Positions 1 through 7,372 of a stretch of 10,053 nt of DNA are shown one piece after another. The position numbers and the translations under genes were made by a program. The stretch comes from CAZJJY01 sp964546445 (GTDB lineage: Bacteria; Patescibacteriota; Microgenomatia; PFEM01; JAPLYW01), in the NCBI GenBank assembly GCA_964546445.1, contig CAZJJY010000021.1, forward strand, positions 1 through 10,053, written 5' to 3'. The stretch's first letter is position 1. Every line of letters begins with the position of its first letter. Under the pieces are notes generated by a model that saw only the letters and a list, made by a program, of their open reading frames with translations, ran no database searches and was not told the origin of the DNA.

Positions 1-510
1 CAAAAACCATTTTCTATTAAGTCCCACTAAAAAGTAATAAAACCCGCCAATAATTAGGAAACTTGCTAGGTTCGCTTCAAAAGCTGGTCTTGATAAAAAT
101 ATATGCCAAGGAGAAATAGCCAAAAGCAAAGAAGACAATAATCCTAACCATTCATTCTTAGTTATTCTCCTTACTAAAAGATAAGTAAAGAAAACAGCTA
201 ATATTCCTGCTAAAGCAGAAGGAAAACGAACAGCAAATTCATTTAGACCAAAAACAGAAACACTTAAGGAAGTAGTATAAATATAAAAAGGAAGTTTGTA
301 ATCACCGTAAGCTCTGAATATTAAAGGTAGTTTATTCCCCCATTCATCTTGACCTATTTTTAAAATAGAATAGGCATTATAACCATGAGAAACCTCATCC
401 CAATTCAAGGCAGGCGGATTTGAAGAAATTTGATAAATCCTCAAAAAAGAAGCTAAAAGTAAAATAGCTAAAAGTAAAAATCCAATTTTATAGTTTTTAA
501 AAATCTTCAT
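1..510 (-). CDS. Family-39-like (PMT/ArnT-type) GT-C glycosyltransferase, C-terminus cut off by the window edge
   Basis: Only the first 170 codons are visible; the frame stays open to base 1. The protein begins with a basic tip and a hydrophobic helix (about residues 9-24). The first external loop carries Asp38-Glu39, the acidic pair expected at the catalytic centre of PMT/ArnT-like GT-C enzymes. Next come GYNAYSIL, DEWG, a FGLNEFAVRFPS stretch leading into a helix, and an SPWH...SR...FEANL block near residues 133-148. Over 111 ungapped residues from the Asp-Glu pair it is about 63% identical to the gene just upstream (507-2072), so the two are close paralogues. The family transfers a sugar from a polyprenyl-phosphate donor on the outer face of the membrane; donor and acceptor here are unknown. 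The ATG at 510-508 overlaps the upstream TGA as ATGA, and an in-frame TGA at 519-517 rules out a longer start. No Shine-Dalgarno is visible, so translation is probably coupled. Confidence 0.88.
   Translation of the reverse strand, partial: MKIFKNYKIGFLLLAILLLASFLRIYQISSNPPALNWDEVSHGYNAYSILKIGQDEWGNKLPLIFRAYGDYKLPFYIYTTSLSVSVFGLNEFAVRFPSALAGILAVFFTYLLVRRITKNEWLGLLSSLLLAISPWHIFLSRPAFEANLASFLIIGGFYYFLVGLNRKWFL
176..250 (-). repeat. Paralogous DNA block, copy 1 (partner 1747-1821)
   Basis: These 75 bases align without gaps to 1747-1821, with about 11 mismatches by hand count (about 85% identity). The block encodes the FGLNEFAVRFPS region and the helix after it in the two neighbouring glycosyltransferases. 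It is a trace of gene duplication within coding sequence, not a mobile repeat. Confidence 0.7.
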
Positions 511-2072
511 GGTAATTCAATTACTAAAAAAGCTTTCTTTCCTGTCGGATAAGGAATTATTCTGTAAGACTCTACCTCAGCTAAATTCGCCTCTCCATCT
601 TTAACTACCAAAAGTGTTTTAGTAAGTTCTTTATCTACTGGCCAATGAATATCACGAAACTCATATTTACCTAACTTATAATGACCTAGTTGATCAACAA
701 ACATCAAGCCATTTTCTTCATACTTTAGCCAATCTAAAGATTCTTTTTGAAAAGATTCTGGATCCCATTTTTTATAAAAAGCTAAATAAGCTTGAGGTTC
801 TGAAAACTTCCTGCTAATAATTATCCTTTCAAATTTATCTTCTTTTTCTTCTAAAACCTCAACCAGTTCTTGCCAACCATAACCCATCGCTTGTGGAGTA
901 ACCTTAGGAGATCGAGTAATATAAGCTCTTAAAAAGTTTATTGAAGAAAAAAGAATAATCAAACTTATTAACAAAGAAGAAAAGATTTTTAATCTTTTTC
1001 CCTTAATCTTTTGCCATAACAAAATTAAACCATAGGCTGAAAGAATTTGTATAGCTGGCATCATTACCGCCATACGATTAGCATGAAAGCCAACACCAAA
1101 AGCCAAAGAAGCAGGTAATGGAGCTAAAATGATCCAAAAAACCAAAGGCAATAGATTCTTCTGCCATTTTTTTATTAAAAAGAAAATTGCGCCAATTAAT
1201 AAAGGAAGTTCAAATAAATAGAGCAAACCTTTCCCGGGAATCATTCCATAAGTGGCTTCCTTAGCTCCCTGAAAGAATAAGAAATTTAAAGAAAAGTAAG
1301 AAAAATAATTTCTTAAAAAAATCTCAGGAATTTCTAATCCAGCTGAAAAGATACCAATATCACCAACCCTACTAATAGCCCCTCCAAAAAAGCTAAATAA
1401 AAATCCGATTAAAAAGAAAAACAAAATTAAATAAGGAGCAAGATATTTCTTAGAAATGGGCCAAAGTTCTTTTCTTTTCCAAAGAAACAAGAAACCTAAA
1501 AAGATTAAAGTAATCAATCTTGCACTGTGATAAGTAAAAAGATTTAAACCGAAAAACAAAAAAGATAAAGTTAAAAATCCAGGCTTTTTTATTCCCTTTA
1601 AGAAAAAATATAAACCTGCCGGAAGGAAAAAAGTTGTTAGATTGGCCTCAAAGGCGCCTCTTGATAAAGAAAAATGCCAGGGGGAAATAGCCAAAAGTAA
1701 GGCCGCAATTAAGGCCAGTTTTCTATTTTTAAATAACTCATTGGCCAGAAGATAAGTAAATAAAACAGCTAAAGTTCCTAAAATAACAGAAGGAAAACGA
1801 ACAGCAAACTCATTTAAACCAAACAAAGCTACACTAGGAACAGTTAAATAAGTATATAAAGGGGCTTTAAAATCACCAAACGATCTTAAACTTATTGGTA
1901 AAAATTTACCCCACTCATCACTACCTGTTTTTAAAATAGAATAAGCTGTATATCCTTGAGCTGCTTCATCCGCTGTAAAACCGGTCGGAAAAGAAGCAAG
2001 ACCAGGAATCCTTATTAAGAATGCCAAAGCTATTATTAAAAACAAAACAAATTTAGGCCAATTTTTTTTCAT
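507..2072 (-). CDS. Family-39-like (PMT/ArnT-type) GT-C glycosyltransferase with external C-terminal domain
   Basis: This 521-residue integral membrane protein is probably a polyprenyl-phosphate-sugar-dependent glycosyltransferase acting on the outer face of the membrane. An N-terminal helix (about 8-25) precedes the first external loop with Asp35-Glu36, the expected catalytic acidic pair. DEWG follows at 52-55, then FGLNEFAVRFPS (84-95) and SPWH...SR...FEANL (130-145). A later loop holds FSLNFLFFQG (260-269), and HANR (330-333) follows a PLPASL turn, as in this family. About ten hydrophobic segments run to about residue 383. The last 135 residues or so are mostly hydrophilic and probably form an extracytoplasmic domain. 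The start is the best supported in the window: AAAGGAG lies 7 bases upstream and an in-frame TAA at 2087-2085 blocks extension. The gene begins 20 bases inside the upstream gene and ends in an ATGA overlap with its paralogue. The substrate cannot be inferred. Confidence 0.9.
   Translation of the reverse strand: MKKNWPKFVLFLIIALAFLIRIPGLASFPTGFTADEAAQGYTAYSILKTGSDEWGKFLPISLRSFGDFKAPLYTYLTVPSVALFGLNEFAVRFPSVILGTLAVLFTYLLANELFKNRKLALIAALLLAISPWHFSLSRGAFEANLTTFFLPAGLYFFLKGIKKPGFLTLSFLFFGLNLFTYHSARLITLIFLGFLFLWKRKELWPISKKYLAPYLILFFFLIGFLFSFFGGAISRVGDIGIFSAGLEIPEIFLRNYFSYFSLNFLFFQGAKEATYGMIPGKGLLYLFELPLLIGAIFFLIKKWQKNLLPLVFWIILAPLPASLAFGVGFHANRMAVMMPAIQILSAYGLILLWQKIKGKRLKIFSSLLISLIILFSSINFLRAYITRSPKVTPQAMGYGWQELVEVLEEKEDKFERIIISRKFSEPQAYLAFYKKWDPESFQKESLDWLKYEENGLMFVDQLGHYKLGKYEFRDIHWPVDKELTKTLLVVKDGEANLAEVESYRIIPYPTGKKAFLVIELP
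1747..1821 (-). repeat. Paralogous DNA block, copy 2 (partner 176-250)
   Basis: This is the second copy of the block described at 176-250, offset by 1571 bases. The offset keeps the same reading frame in both genes and fits an N-terminus three residues longer in the 1-510 protein. A run of GGAAAACGAACAGCAAA on the plus strand is identical in both copies. Confidence 0.7.
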
Positions 2073-3354
2073 ACCAGAACTCCTTTAATATTAACAAAAA
2101 AATGATAATATTTGAAAAAGAAAGTATTCTTGGAACCAAAGCATCACTAAAACTTAAGAAATTAACAAATGGTTCAAAACGAGGCATCCACCAAAGATTA
2201 TAAAGATTTAAAAGGTAGACACAAGATAAAATAACAAAAATAATCATTAATCTTGAAAATTTCTTCTTTAAAAAGATTAAAAATACCAACAAAACTAAAC
2301 TTGGATAAAGATATCTTTCATGCATGTTAGTTAAAAACAAGAAAGCGGAAAAAGAATAAATAACTCCTAATTGTAAGTAATTTTTAAAATCAAAACTTTT
2401 CTTTTTCAAAAACAAAGCAACGGTAAAAATAATACTTATTAAGGAAAATATTATTCTCCCCCATGTTTTAGCCTGTATGCCTAAAACTATTAAGTTTTCC
2501 TTTAATGAAAAATCAACACCATAAAATAAAGTCCATAAATTAAAAGCGTTTCCTGAAAGCATGTTACCTTGTCTAGGTAAAACACGATTAGTGTAAAGAT
2601 ACCAAAGCCAAGTAAAAACGTTACCATGATGAACAAAAGGATAAGCAAATAAAAGAAAGATAACAATGTTGACTATAAAAACTAAAAGTAATCTTAGCCA
2701 AATTTTTCTTTTTTGCCAAATCATAAAGATTAATAAAGGCAAAAGAATAATTAAAGAAAGCTTAAAGAATAAAGACAAGATAAAAAAGAAAACGCCAAAA
2801 AATAGTTTATCTTTCCAAAATAACCATAAACCTAATAAGGCTAAAAAATTAATTAAAGAATCTGTTTGACCCCAAACCACAGAATTATAAATTAAAGCTG
2901 GATTAAAAAGGAAAAAAGCAGCTGCTAATAAAGCCAAAGTATTTTTCTTTACTAAATCCTTAACAACTTTATAAATTAAAACACCAATACCTATATCTGT
3001 TAAAACAAAAGGGAATTTAAGCAAAATTATGTGAAGATTTTTTTCTAAAAAAGGCATTATGAAAGAAGGAAAAATAGCAACATTTACATTAACAAACATA
3101 ATGGAGTTAAAAATAAAATCTTTTAGTTTGGCAATAAGAGCAAAAAGGAAAATGCTGGCTAATGGCTGATTAGGCCAAGACAGAGCCCAAATAATCTGCT
3201 CATAGAAGTCTTTAAATCCATATTCCCAAAGTTTTACTCCCCAATCGACATGATTAATAATATCGATATGGGCTGGAGTAAAAATTAAAATAACCCTTAA
3301 TAAAAAGGCACCAATAAAAACACTTAATAACTTTTTCTTAAAACTTTTATTCAT
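2053..3354 (-). CDS. Gpi18-like (COG5542-type) GT-C mannosyltransferase-related membrane protein
   Basis: This 433-residue polytopic protein is built differently from its family-39-like neighbours. The first external loop has HIDIINHVDWG (29-39) with Asp31 and Asp37 as likely catalytic acids, followed by WPNQP (60-64). A KFPFVLTD block (113-120) and NPALIYNSVVWGQTDS (151-166) follow; the NP...WGQxD signature is characteristic of GPI-mannosyltransferase-like GT-C proteins. GNAFNLW (268-274) and MHERYLYP (344-351) also match that group. The known relatives use polyprenyl- or dolichyl-phosphate-mannose, so transfer of a hexose from a lipid carrier on the outer face is a reasonable inference; the sugar is not shown by sequence. 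The protein ends soon after its last helix and has no soluble tail. The ATG at 3354 overlaps the upstream gene by 8 bases. An in-frame TAA at 3360-3358 lies two codons upstream, which fixes the start. No clear Shine-Dalgarno is present, suggesting coupled translation. Confidence 0.85.
   Translation of the reverse strand: MNKSFKKKLLSVFIGAFLLRVILIFTPAHIDIINHVDWGVKLWEYGFKDFYEQIIWALSWPNQPLASIFLFALIAKLKDFIFNSIMFVNVNVAIFPSFIMPFLEKNLHIILLKFPFVLTDIGIGVLIYKVVKDLVKKNTLALLAAAFFLFNPALIYNSVVWGQTDSLINFLALLGLWLFWKDKLFFGVFFFILSLFFKLSLIILLPLLIFMIWQKRKIWLRLLLVFIVNIVIFLLFAYPFVHHGNVFTWLWYLYTNRVLPRQGNMLSGNAFNLWTLFYGVDFSLKENLIVLGIQAKTWGRIIFSLISIIFTVALFLKKKSFDFKNYLQLGVIYSFSAFLFLTNMHERYLYPSLVLLVFLIFLKKKFSRLMIIFVILSCVYLLNLYNLWWMPRFEPFVNFLSFSDALVPRILSFSNIIIFLLILKEFWYEKKLA
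2080..2086 (-). promoter_or_regulatory. Strong Shine-Dalgarno, AAAGGAG, for the gene starting at 2072
   Basis: The minus strand reads AAAGGAG followed by a 7-base spacer and ATG. It is the only strong ribosome binding site among the seven visible gene starts. It lies inside the last codons region and stop-proximal sequence of the junction where the upstream gene overlaps this one by 20 bases, so this gene can be initiated independently. The other starts probably rely on coupling or on weak leader signals. Confidence 0.75.
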
Positions 3355-5038
3355 GAGTTACCAAATAGAAAATGTGACCACCTAAAGGGTTATCTATAAT
3401 TTCTAAAACTTTAATACCTCTAGGTGGTGTCTTTTGCCAATCCCAATCACCCGCTACATCATTCTTAGCAGAAGCCAAATAGAGGGTGTTTTTATCTAGA
3501 TTATTCCACCAATATTCACCTTCAGGACTGACAAAATAAATATTTTCTAGCTTAAAACCATTAAATCCAGGTAAAATATCTTCTTTTGTTTTATTATCTT
3601 CGAATAATTGATGAAAAACTCGTGGTGGATATTTCGACCAAAAAAGATAACGTAATAAAGCAGGCTCATAACTATTATTAATTAATATTAAGTCATAATT
3701 ATCTTGATGTTTTACAACTGCACTCATAGCTTGTTTATAACCATAATGCCAATAAAGCCAAGACTCCCTAGGGTAATATTTAAAATAACTGAATAAATAA
3801 AAGGAAAAATTAAAAGTTAATAAAATACAGACCAATAATAAAATTAATTTAATAATTTTTATTTTTTTAGCCCAATCAATAATTTTATTTAAACCCAGGG
3901 CAGATAAAATTACTAAAGGAGGAATCATTAAAAATAATCTTGTGGCATGATTACCTCCATCTTTAGTCAAAGCACTTGGAATCGGAGCCAAGAGTAACCA
4001 AGAAATGATTAACCATTTTTCTTTTCCTTTAATTTTAAAAAGAGCAAAAAGACCCAAAAGCATGAATAAAGATTCAACAATATAGAATTGCCCTACTCTG
4101 TTTATAGAATGACGGAAATAAGAATCACCTGAGGAAAAAAGAAAGCTTGGAGAAAAAGAAGAAAAATAATTTTTAGTGATATTTAAAGACCAATAAACTG
4201 GTCTGTTAATAAATACTTTTTCTAAAAGACCAACTTTAACATCTCCATAAAATGTTCCTCCTAATCTTAACAAATGAACTTCTTCTATTGTTTCTTGATC
4301 AGAAAAAACGGAAATTAAACCAAATCTTTCCCCTGCTCTACCAGAAAATAATTGACCAAAAATAGGAATTAAAATTAAAACAAAAGCAATTAAAGAAATC
4401 CAAATTTGTTTTCTTTTAATTACAAAAGATAATTCTTTTCTATAAATAACAATCAAAGACAATCCTAAAAGAATTAAAAAAACATTCGCTGTACTATATG
4501 TATATAAGGTAAGGGCAAAAACAATTGCTGAAGGTAAAAAATACCAATTATTCTTAATGCCTTTTATAAAAAAATAAACTCCGGCTAAAAATAAAGACAA
4601 AAGCAAGGTAACTTCAAAAGCCGCTCGACTATAGTGAAGATGCCAGGGATTAATAGCCAAAAGCAAGGCTGAAAGTAAAGCCCATCGACTATCTTTGAAA
4701 ATAGTCCTAACTAAGAGAAAAACAAGGAGAACATTTAAAATACCAAAAAAGGCTGGAGTAATTCTTACTCCCCATTCAGTTAAGCTAAAAATTAATATAG
4801 AAGGAATACTAGCATACATTAATAAAGGAGCCCGCCATTCAGCTAATGAGTGAATATAAGAAGGCAAGAATTGGCCCATATAGTCTTTACCTGTTTGTAA
4901 CAAAGAATAAGCGTGATAGCCAACATCTACTTCATCACCAAAAAGACTTAATAAGGGCAAATTGTATAACCTTAAAAAAGAAGCCAAAAAGAGGACTAAA
5001 AATAATAAGATCAAGTGTATTTTATTTTGTTTTTTCAT
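3347..5038 (-). CDS. Family-39-like (PMT/ArnT-type) GT-C glycosyltransferase with external C-terminal domain
   Basis: This 563-residue membrane glycosyltransferase is a paralogue of the proteins at 507-2072 and 1-510. It is about 47% identical to the former over 111 ungapped residues from the Asp35-Glu36 pair. It keeps GYHAYSLLQTG, the NPWH...SR...FE block (130-142), the FSPSFLFSSGD loop and an NHATR motif after PIPSALT, which together define the family layout. Hydrophobic segments continue to about residue 420. The last 140 residues or so form a hydrophilic, Trp/Tyr-rich, probably extracytoplasmic domain that differs strongly from that of its paralogue. Expected role: sugar transfer from a lipid-phosphate donor at the outer face; the acceptor is unknown. 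The ATG at 5038 is fixed by an in-frame TAG at 5050-5048. A short AGGA sits only 2 bases from the ATG, too close for a good ribosome site. It lies 14 bases after the upstream stop and overlaps the next gene by 8 bases. Confidence 0.9.
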   Translation of the reverse strand: MKKQNKIHLILLFLVLFLASFLRLYNLPLLSLFGDEVDVGYHAYSLLQTGKDYMGQFLPSYIHSLAEWRAPLLMYASIPSILIFSLTEWGVRITPAFFGILNVLLVFLLVRTIFKDSRWALLSALLLAINPWHLHYSRAAFEVTLLLSLFLAGVYFFIKGIKNNWYFLPSAIVFALTLYTYSTANVFLILLGLSLIVIYRKELSFVIKRKQIWISLIAFVLILIPIFGQLFSGRAGERFGLISVFSDQETIEEVHLLRLGGTFYGDVKVGLLEKVFINRPVYWSLNITKNYFSSFSPSFLFSSGDSYFRHSINRVGQFYIVESLFMLLGLFALFKIKGKEKWLIISWLLLAPIPSALTKDGGNHATRLFLMIPPLVILSALGLNKIIDWAKKIKIIKLILLLVCILLTFNFSFYLFSYFKYYPRESWLYWHYGYKQAMSAVVKHQDNYDLILINNSYEPALLRYLFWSKYPPRVFHQLFEDNKTKEDILPGFNGFKLENIYFVSPEGEYWWNNLDKNTLYLASAKNDVAGDWDWQKTPPRGIKVLEIIDNPLGGHIFYLVTHE

Positions 5039-5052
5039 TATCCTAATCTATT

Positions 5053-6552
5053 TTACCACGTAAGGGGAGGATGCAACTTACCCCAATTATCTATTAAATA
5101 AAGAACAGAGCGAAAATTCCAAATATAAAGACGATGAACAAGAAGAATTAAAAATAGTATCCACCCAAATTTAAATAAAAATTTTTGCTTGACTTTAGTT
5201 AAAAAACAAATACCCAAAAGCCCAAAGAAAATAATTATCAAACGATAAAACCACTGTAGATTCAAAGAACTATTAAAAACGGTAAATCCCCAATAAAAAG
5301 AACTGGAGACTGGAAAGATAAAAAATAGGGCCAAATCTATCAAAGAACACTTAATTGCCAAACGTTTTATCAAAACAGCGACCGATAAGGCTAAAAATGG
5401 CATTAAAGGAAAATAATACCATGTGTAATTGCCTCCACCTAAAAATAAAATTGAAAAAAGGTAGATTCCCGATATAATACCAAGTTCTCTATTCTCTTTA
5501 AAAGAAGTAAGATAAGCTAAAATAAAAAAGCCACCTATCCACCAACCATCTAAAGGAAAATTGGATAGGCTAACTCTACTTATTTGTTGAAAAAATGATA
5601 AAGCTCCTAAGAAAAGTCTTGATGAATGATCCAAAATTACCTCTATAAAAAAAGAGCCGCCAAGATAAAAACTATAAAAGAAATATAAACTTCCTATTAA
5701 AACCGCTGGTAAAAGAAAACTTATGATTTTCCTTCGAGAAAATTTATAAGAAATTAACAAAGATAGACCTACTAAAATAATTGCCCATCCTGAAAGTTTA
5801 GTTAAACTACCTAAACCAGCCAAAATACCTGAAAAAATCAAAATCCAATTCTTAGATAACCTTTTACTTAAAATTAATAAATTAATAGCGCCTAAGAAAA
5901 AAACCAACAAAACATTCTCTGCTAAAGCCAACCTGGAGGCAAAAACAAAACTAGGAACAGTTGAATAAAAGAGAAAAGCAATTAAACCAATCAAAGAACC
6001 ATATAATTGTGTTCCCAAAAAGAATAATAAAATACCAGCAATAATAGCTAAATAGATACTCGGTTGGCGAATTTGTTTAAGGTTTAACTGATCAAAATTA
6101 GCCACATCTTTTTTTAAACCTAAAGAATAAACAATTCCTGCTAAAGGAGGATGATCTAAATATGGTTGAACAAAACGAACGTGACGATCTCCTACGCCAT
6201 AATCTAGTGTTTTAAAACTAATCATTGGTTTAGGAAATGAATTAAAATTTTTAAAAGAAGGTTTTTCACCGTTAGCGAGAATAGAAAAGCCTTCTATCTC
6301 AGAAATAATGTTCTTCTTTGGATGTTCTTTAGAATAAATTCCTAAATCAGACCATGCCACCGGAATACCAGTTTCTAAAAAACTCTTTCCTATCCAACCA
6401 AAATCATATTCATCTAAAATCTCTCCCTTATTAGGAATACTTTCATAACCTAAAGTTTTTAAAGGATATGTTTTAAAAGAAAAAAATACAACCAGTAAAA
6501 AACAGATAGTAAAAAAGACTTTTGTTCTTTTTTCGATCAAAAAAGTTAACAT
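5053..6552 (-). CDS. PMT/ArnT-like GT-C glycosyltransferase with long first external loop
   Basis: This 499-residue polytopic protein belongs to the PMT_2-like GT-C superfamily but is a different subgroup from the three paralogues downstream. After the N-terminal helix (about 11-26) comes Asp47-Glu48, the expected catalytic pair. A long first external loop runs to LDHPP (132-136), the conserved HPP element of the family, and is followed by R162QPS. SRLALAEN (206-213) and a TKLSG turn (251-255) match the R...E and K elements seen in PMT/ArnT relatives. About 80 residues, including many Lys, Asn and Ser, separate the acidic pair from HPP. Unlike its paralogous neighbours it has no large soluble C-terminus, and the chain ends just after a last helix. 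Predicted role: transfer of a sugar from a polyprenyl-phosphate donor outside the membrane. The ATG at 6552 is the only good start in the frame. No Shine-Dalgarno is seen, and 31 bases separate it from the upstream stop. Confidence 0.87.
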   Translation of the reverse strand: MLTFLIEKRTKVFFTICFLLVVFFSFKTYPLKTLGYESIPNKGEILDEYDFGWIGKSFLETGIPVAWSDLGIYSKEHPKKNIISEIEGFSILANGEKPSFKNFNSFPKPMISFKTLDYGVGDRHVRFVQPYLDHPPLAGIVYSLGLKKDVANFDQLNLKQIRQPSIYLAIIAGILLFFLGTQLYGSLIGLIAFLFYSTVPSFVFASRLALAENVLLVFFLGAINLLILSKRLSKNWILIFSGILAGLGSLTKLSGWAIILVGLSLLISYKFSRRKIISFLLPAVLIGSLYFFYSFYLGGSFFIEVILDHSSRLFLGALSFFQQISRVSLSNFPLDGWWIGGFFILAYLTSFKENRELGIISGIYLFSILFLGGGNYTWYYFPLMPFLALSVAVLIKRLAIKCSLIDLALFFIFPVSSSFYWGFTVFNSSLNLQWFYRLIIIFFGLLGICFLTKVKQKFLFKFGWILFLILLVHRLYIWNFRSVLYLIDNWGKLHPPLTW

Positions 6553-6583
6553 TTTTTCTATAATTAATTTATACCAAAAAAAT

Positions 6584-7372
6584 CTACTTTTTTATTAAAA
6601 ATCTTTGCCATTTTTGCTTAACCCATAAAATAGAAGTAATTAAATAGTAACTAAAAGTTCCATTATAAATCTTACTGCTTTCTACCAACCATTGATGTGT
6701 TTTTTGAGGAATGGCCTTTCCACTGGCACCATGAAAGTGAATAAATTCAGCTTTTGGCAAATAGAAAACTTTAAACCCTGAATTTTTAATTCTTCGACAA
6801 TAATCTAAATCTTCAAAATAGATAAAATAACGCTCGTCTAATAAACCAACCTCTTTAATAATCTTTCTAGGAATTAAAAAAACAGCTCCAACAACAACTT
6901 CTACTTGTGTAGGTTCTTGACCCTGTGGTGCATACTTTAAAAAGCCCTCTGAATTTATAATTGTTCGCCATAAATTTGGCAAATGATAACAAGATCCTTG
7001 GATAGATCCTTCCTTGTTTAAAAGTCTTCCACCTAAAACCCCCAAATCATTTTTATCTTTAGCAAAGTCAAAAAGTAAATTTAAAGAATTTTCTTTAACG
7101 ATAATATCTGAGTTTAAAAGTAAAACAAACTCACCTTTGCTTTTTTTAATCCCCTGGTTAACTGCCTTGGCAAAACCTACATTTTCTTTATTTCTAATCA
7201 ATGTTACTTCTTTAAATTCTTTTTCTACCATCAAAGAAGAACCATCTAAAGAATTATTGTCGATAACAATAGCCTCTAATTTTCCTTTAAATTTGTTTTG
7301 AAAAATTGAATTAAGACAACTTTTGAGTATTTTTTTAGTATTAAAGCTAACAATGACGATTGATAAATCCAT
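6584..7372 (-). CDS. Family 2 glycosyltransferase, rhamnosyltransferase-like (GT-A fold)
   Basis: This 262-residue protein is a soluble-type GT2 enzyme, expected to act at the cytoplasmic face with a nucleotide-sugar donor. The N-terminal strand LSIVIVSFN and the VIDNNSxDGS stretch (Asp38) form the nucleotide-binding half. NVGFAKAVNQG (64-74) and NSD (87-89, the DXD-equivalent metal site) follow. GAVFLIPR (162-169) and FEDLDYCRR (186-194) contain the acidic residues expected for the catalytic base, and an H..G.S element lies near residue 212. This arrangement is usual for WbbL/rhamnosyltransferase-like GT2 proteins, but the sugar is not decided by sequence. It has no membrane helices. A hydrophobic then basic tail (about 238-262) may attach it to the membrane. 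The upstream gene's TAG directly precedes this ATG in the same frame, so the start is fixed unless the stop is read through. No Shine-Dalgarno is visible. The gene ends with TAG. Confidence 0.93.
   Translation of the reverse strand: MDLSIVIVSFNTKKILKSCLNSIFQNKFKGKLEAIVIDNNSLDGSSLMVEKEFKEVTLIRNKENVGFAKAVNQGIKKSKGEFVLLLNSDIIVKENSLNLLFDFAKDKNDLGVLGGRLLNKEGSIQGSCYHLPNLWRTIINSEGFLKYAPQGQEPTQVEVVVGAVFLIPRKIIKEVGLLDERYFIYFEDLDYCRRIKNSGFKVFYLPKAEFIHFHGASGKAIPQKTHQWLVESSKIYNGTFSYYLITSILWVKQKWQRFLIKK

Noticed and set aside
507..509. TGA as a sense codon (code 25 or 4), since the window resembles CPR
   Set aside because: TGA ends two genes at exactly the point where the next ATG overlaps it (509-507 and 8238-8236), and Trp codons I checked are TGG. 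The standard bacterial code fits better.
2666..2869. Plus-strand open frame of 67 codons
   Set aside because: It lies wholly inside the Gpi18-like gene, is Lys/Asn-rich as expected for the reverse of Phe/Leu/Ile codons, and has no ribosome site or recognisable domain.
4846..5046. Plus-strand open frame of 66 codons
   Set aside because: It is antisense to the well-supported N-terminus of the glycosyltransferase at 3347-5038 and shows no motif.
6553..6583. TATAAA on the minus strand (6573-6568) as a promoter for the PMT/ArnT-like gene
   Set aside because: No -35-like hexamer stands at a suitable distance, and TATAAA is expected by chance in such AT-rich DNA. The 31-base gap is too small to argue for a separate unit.
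7014..7301. Plus-strand open frame of 95 codons
   Set aside because: It is the reverse of the conserved GT2 core at 6584-7372, and its Ser/Lys/Phe-rich content is typical of a shadow frame.
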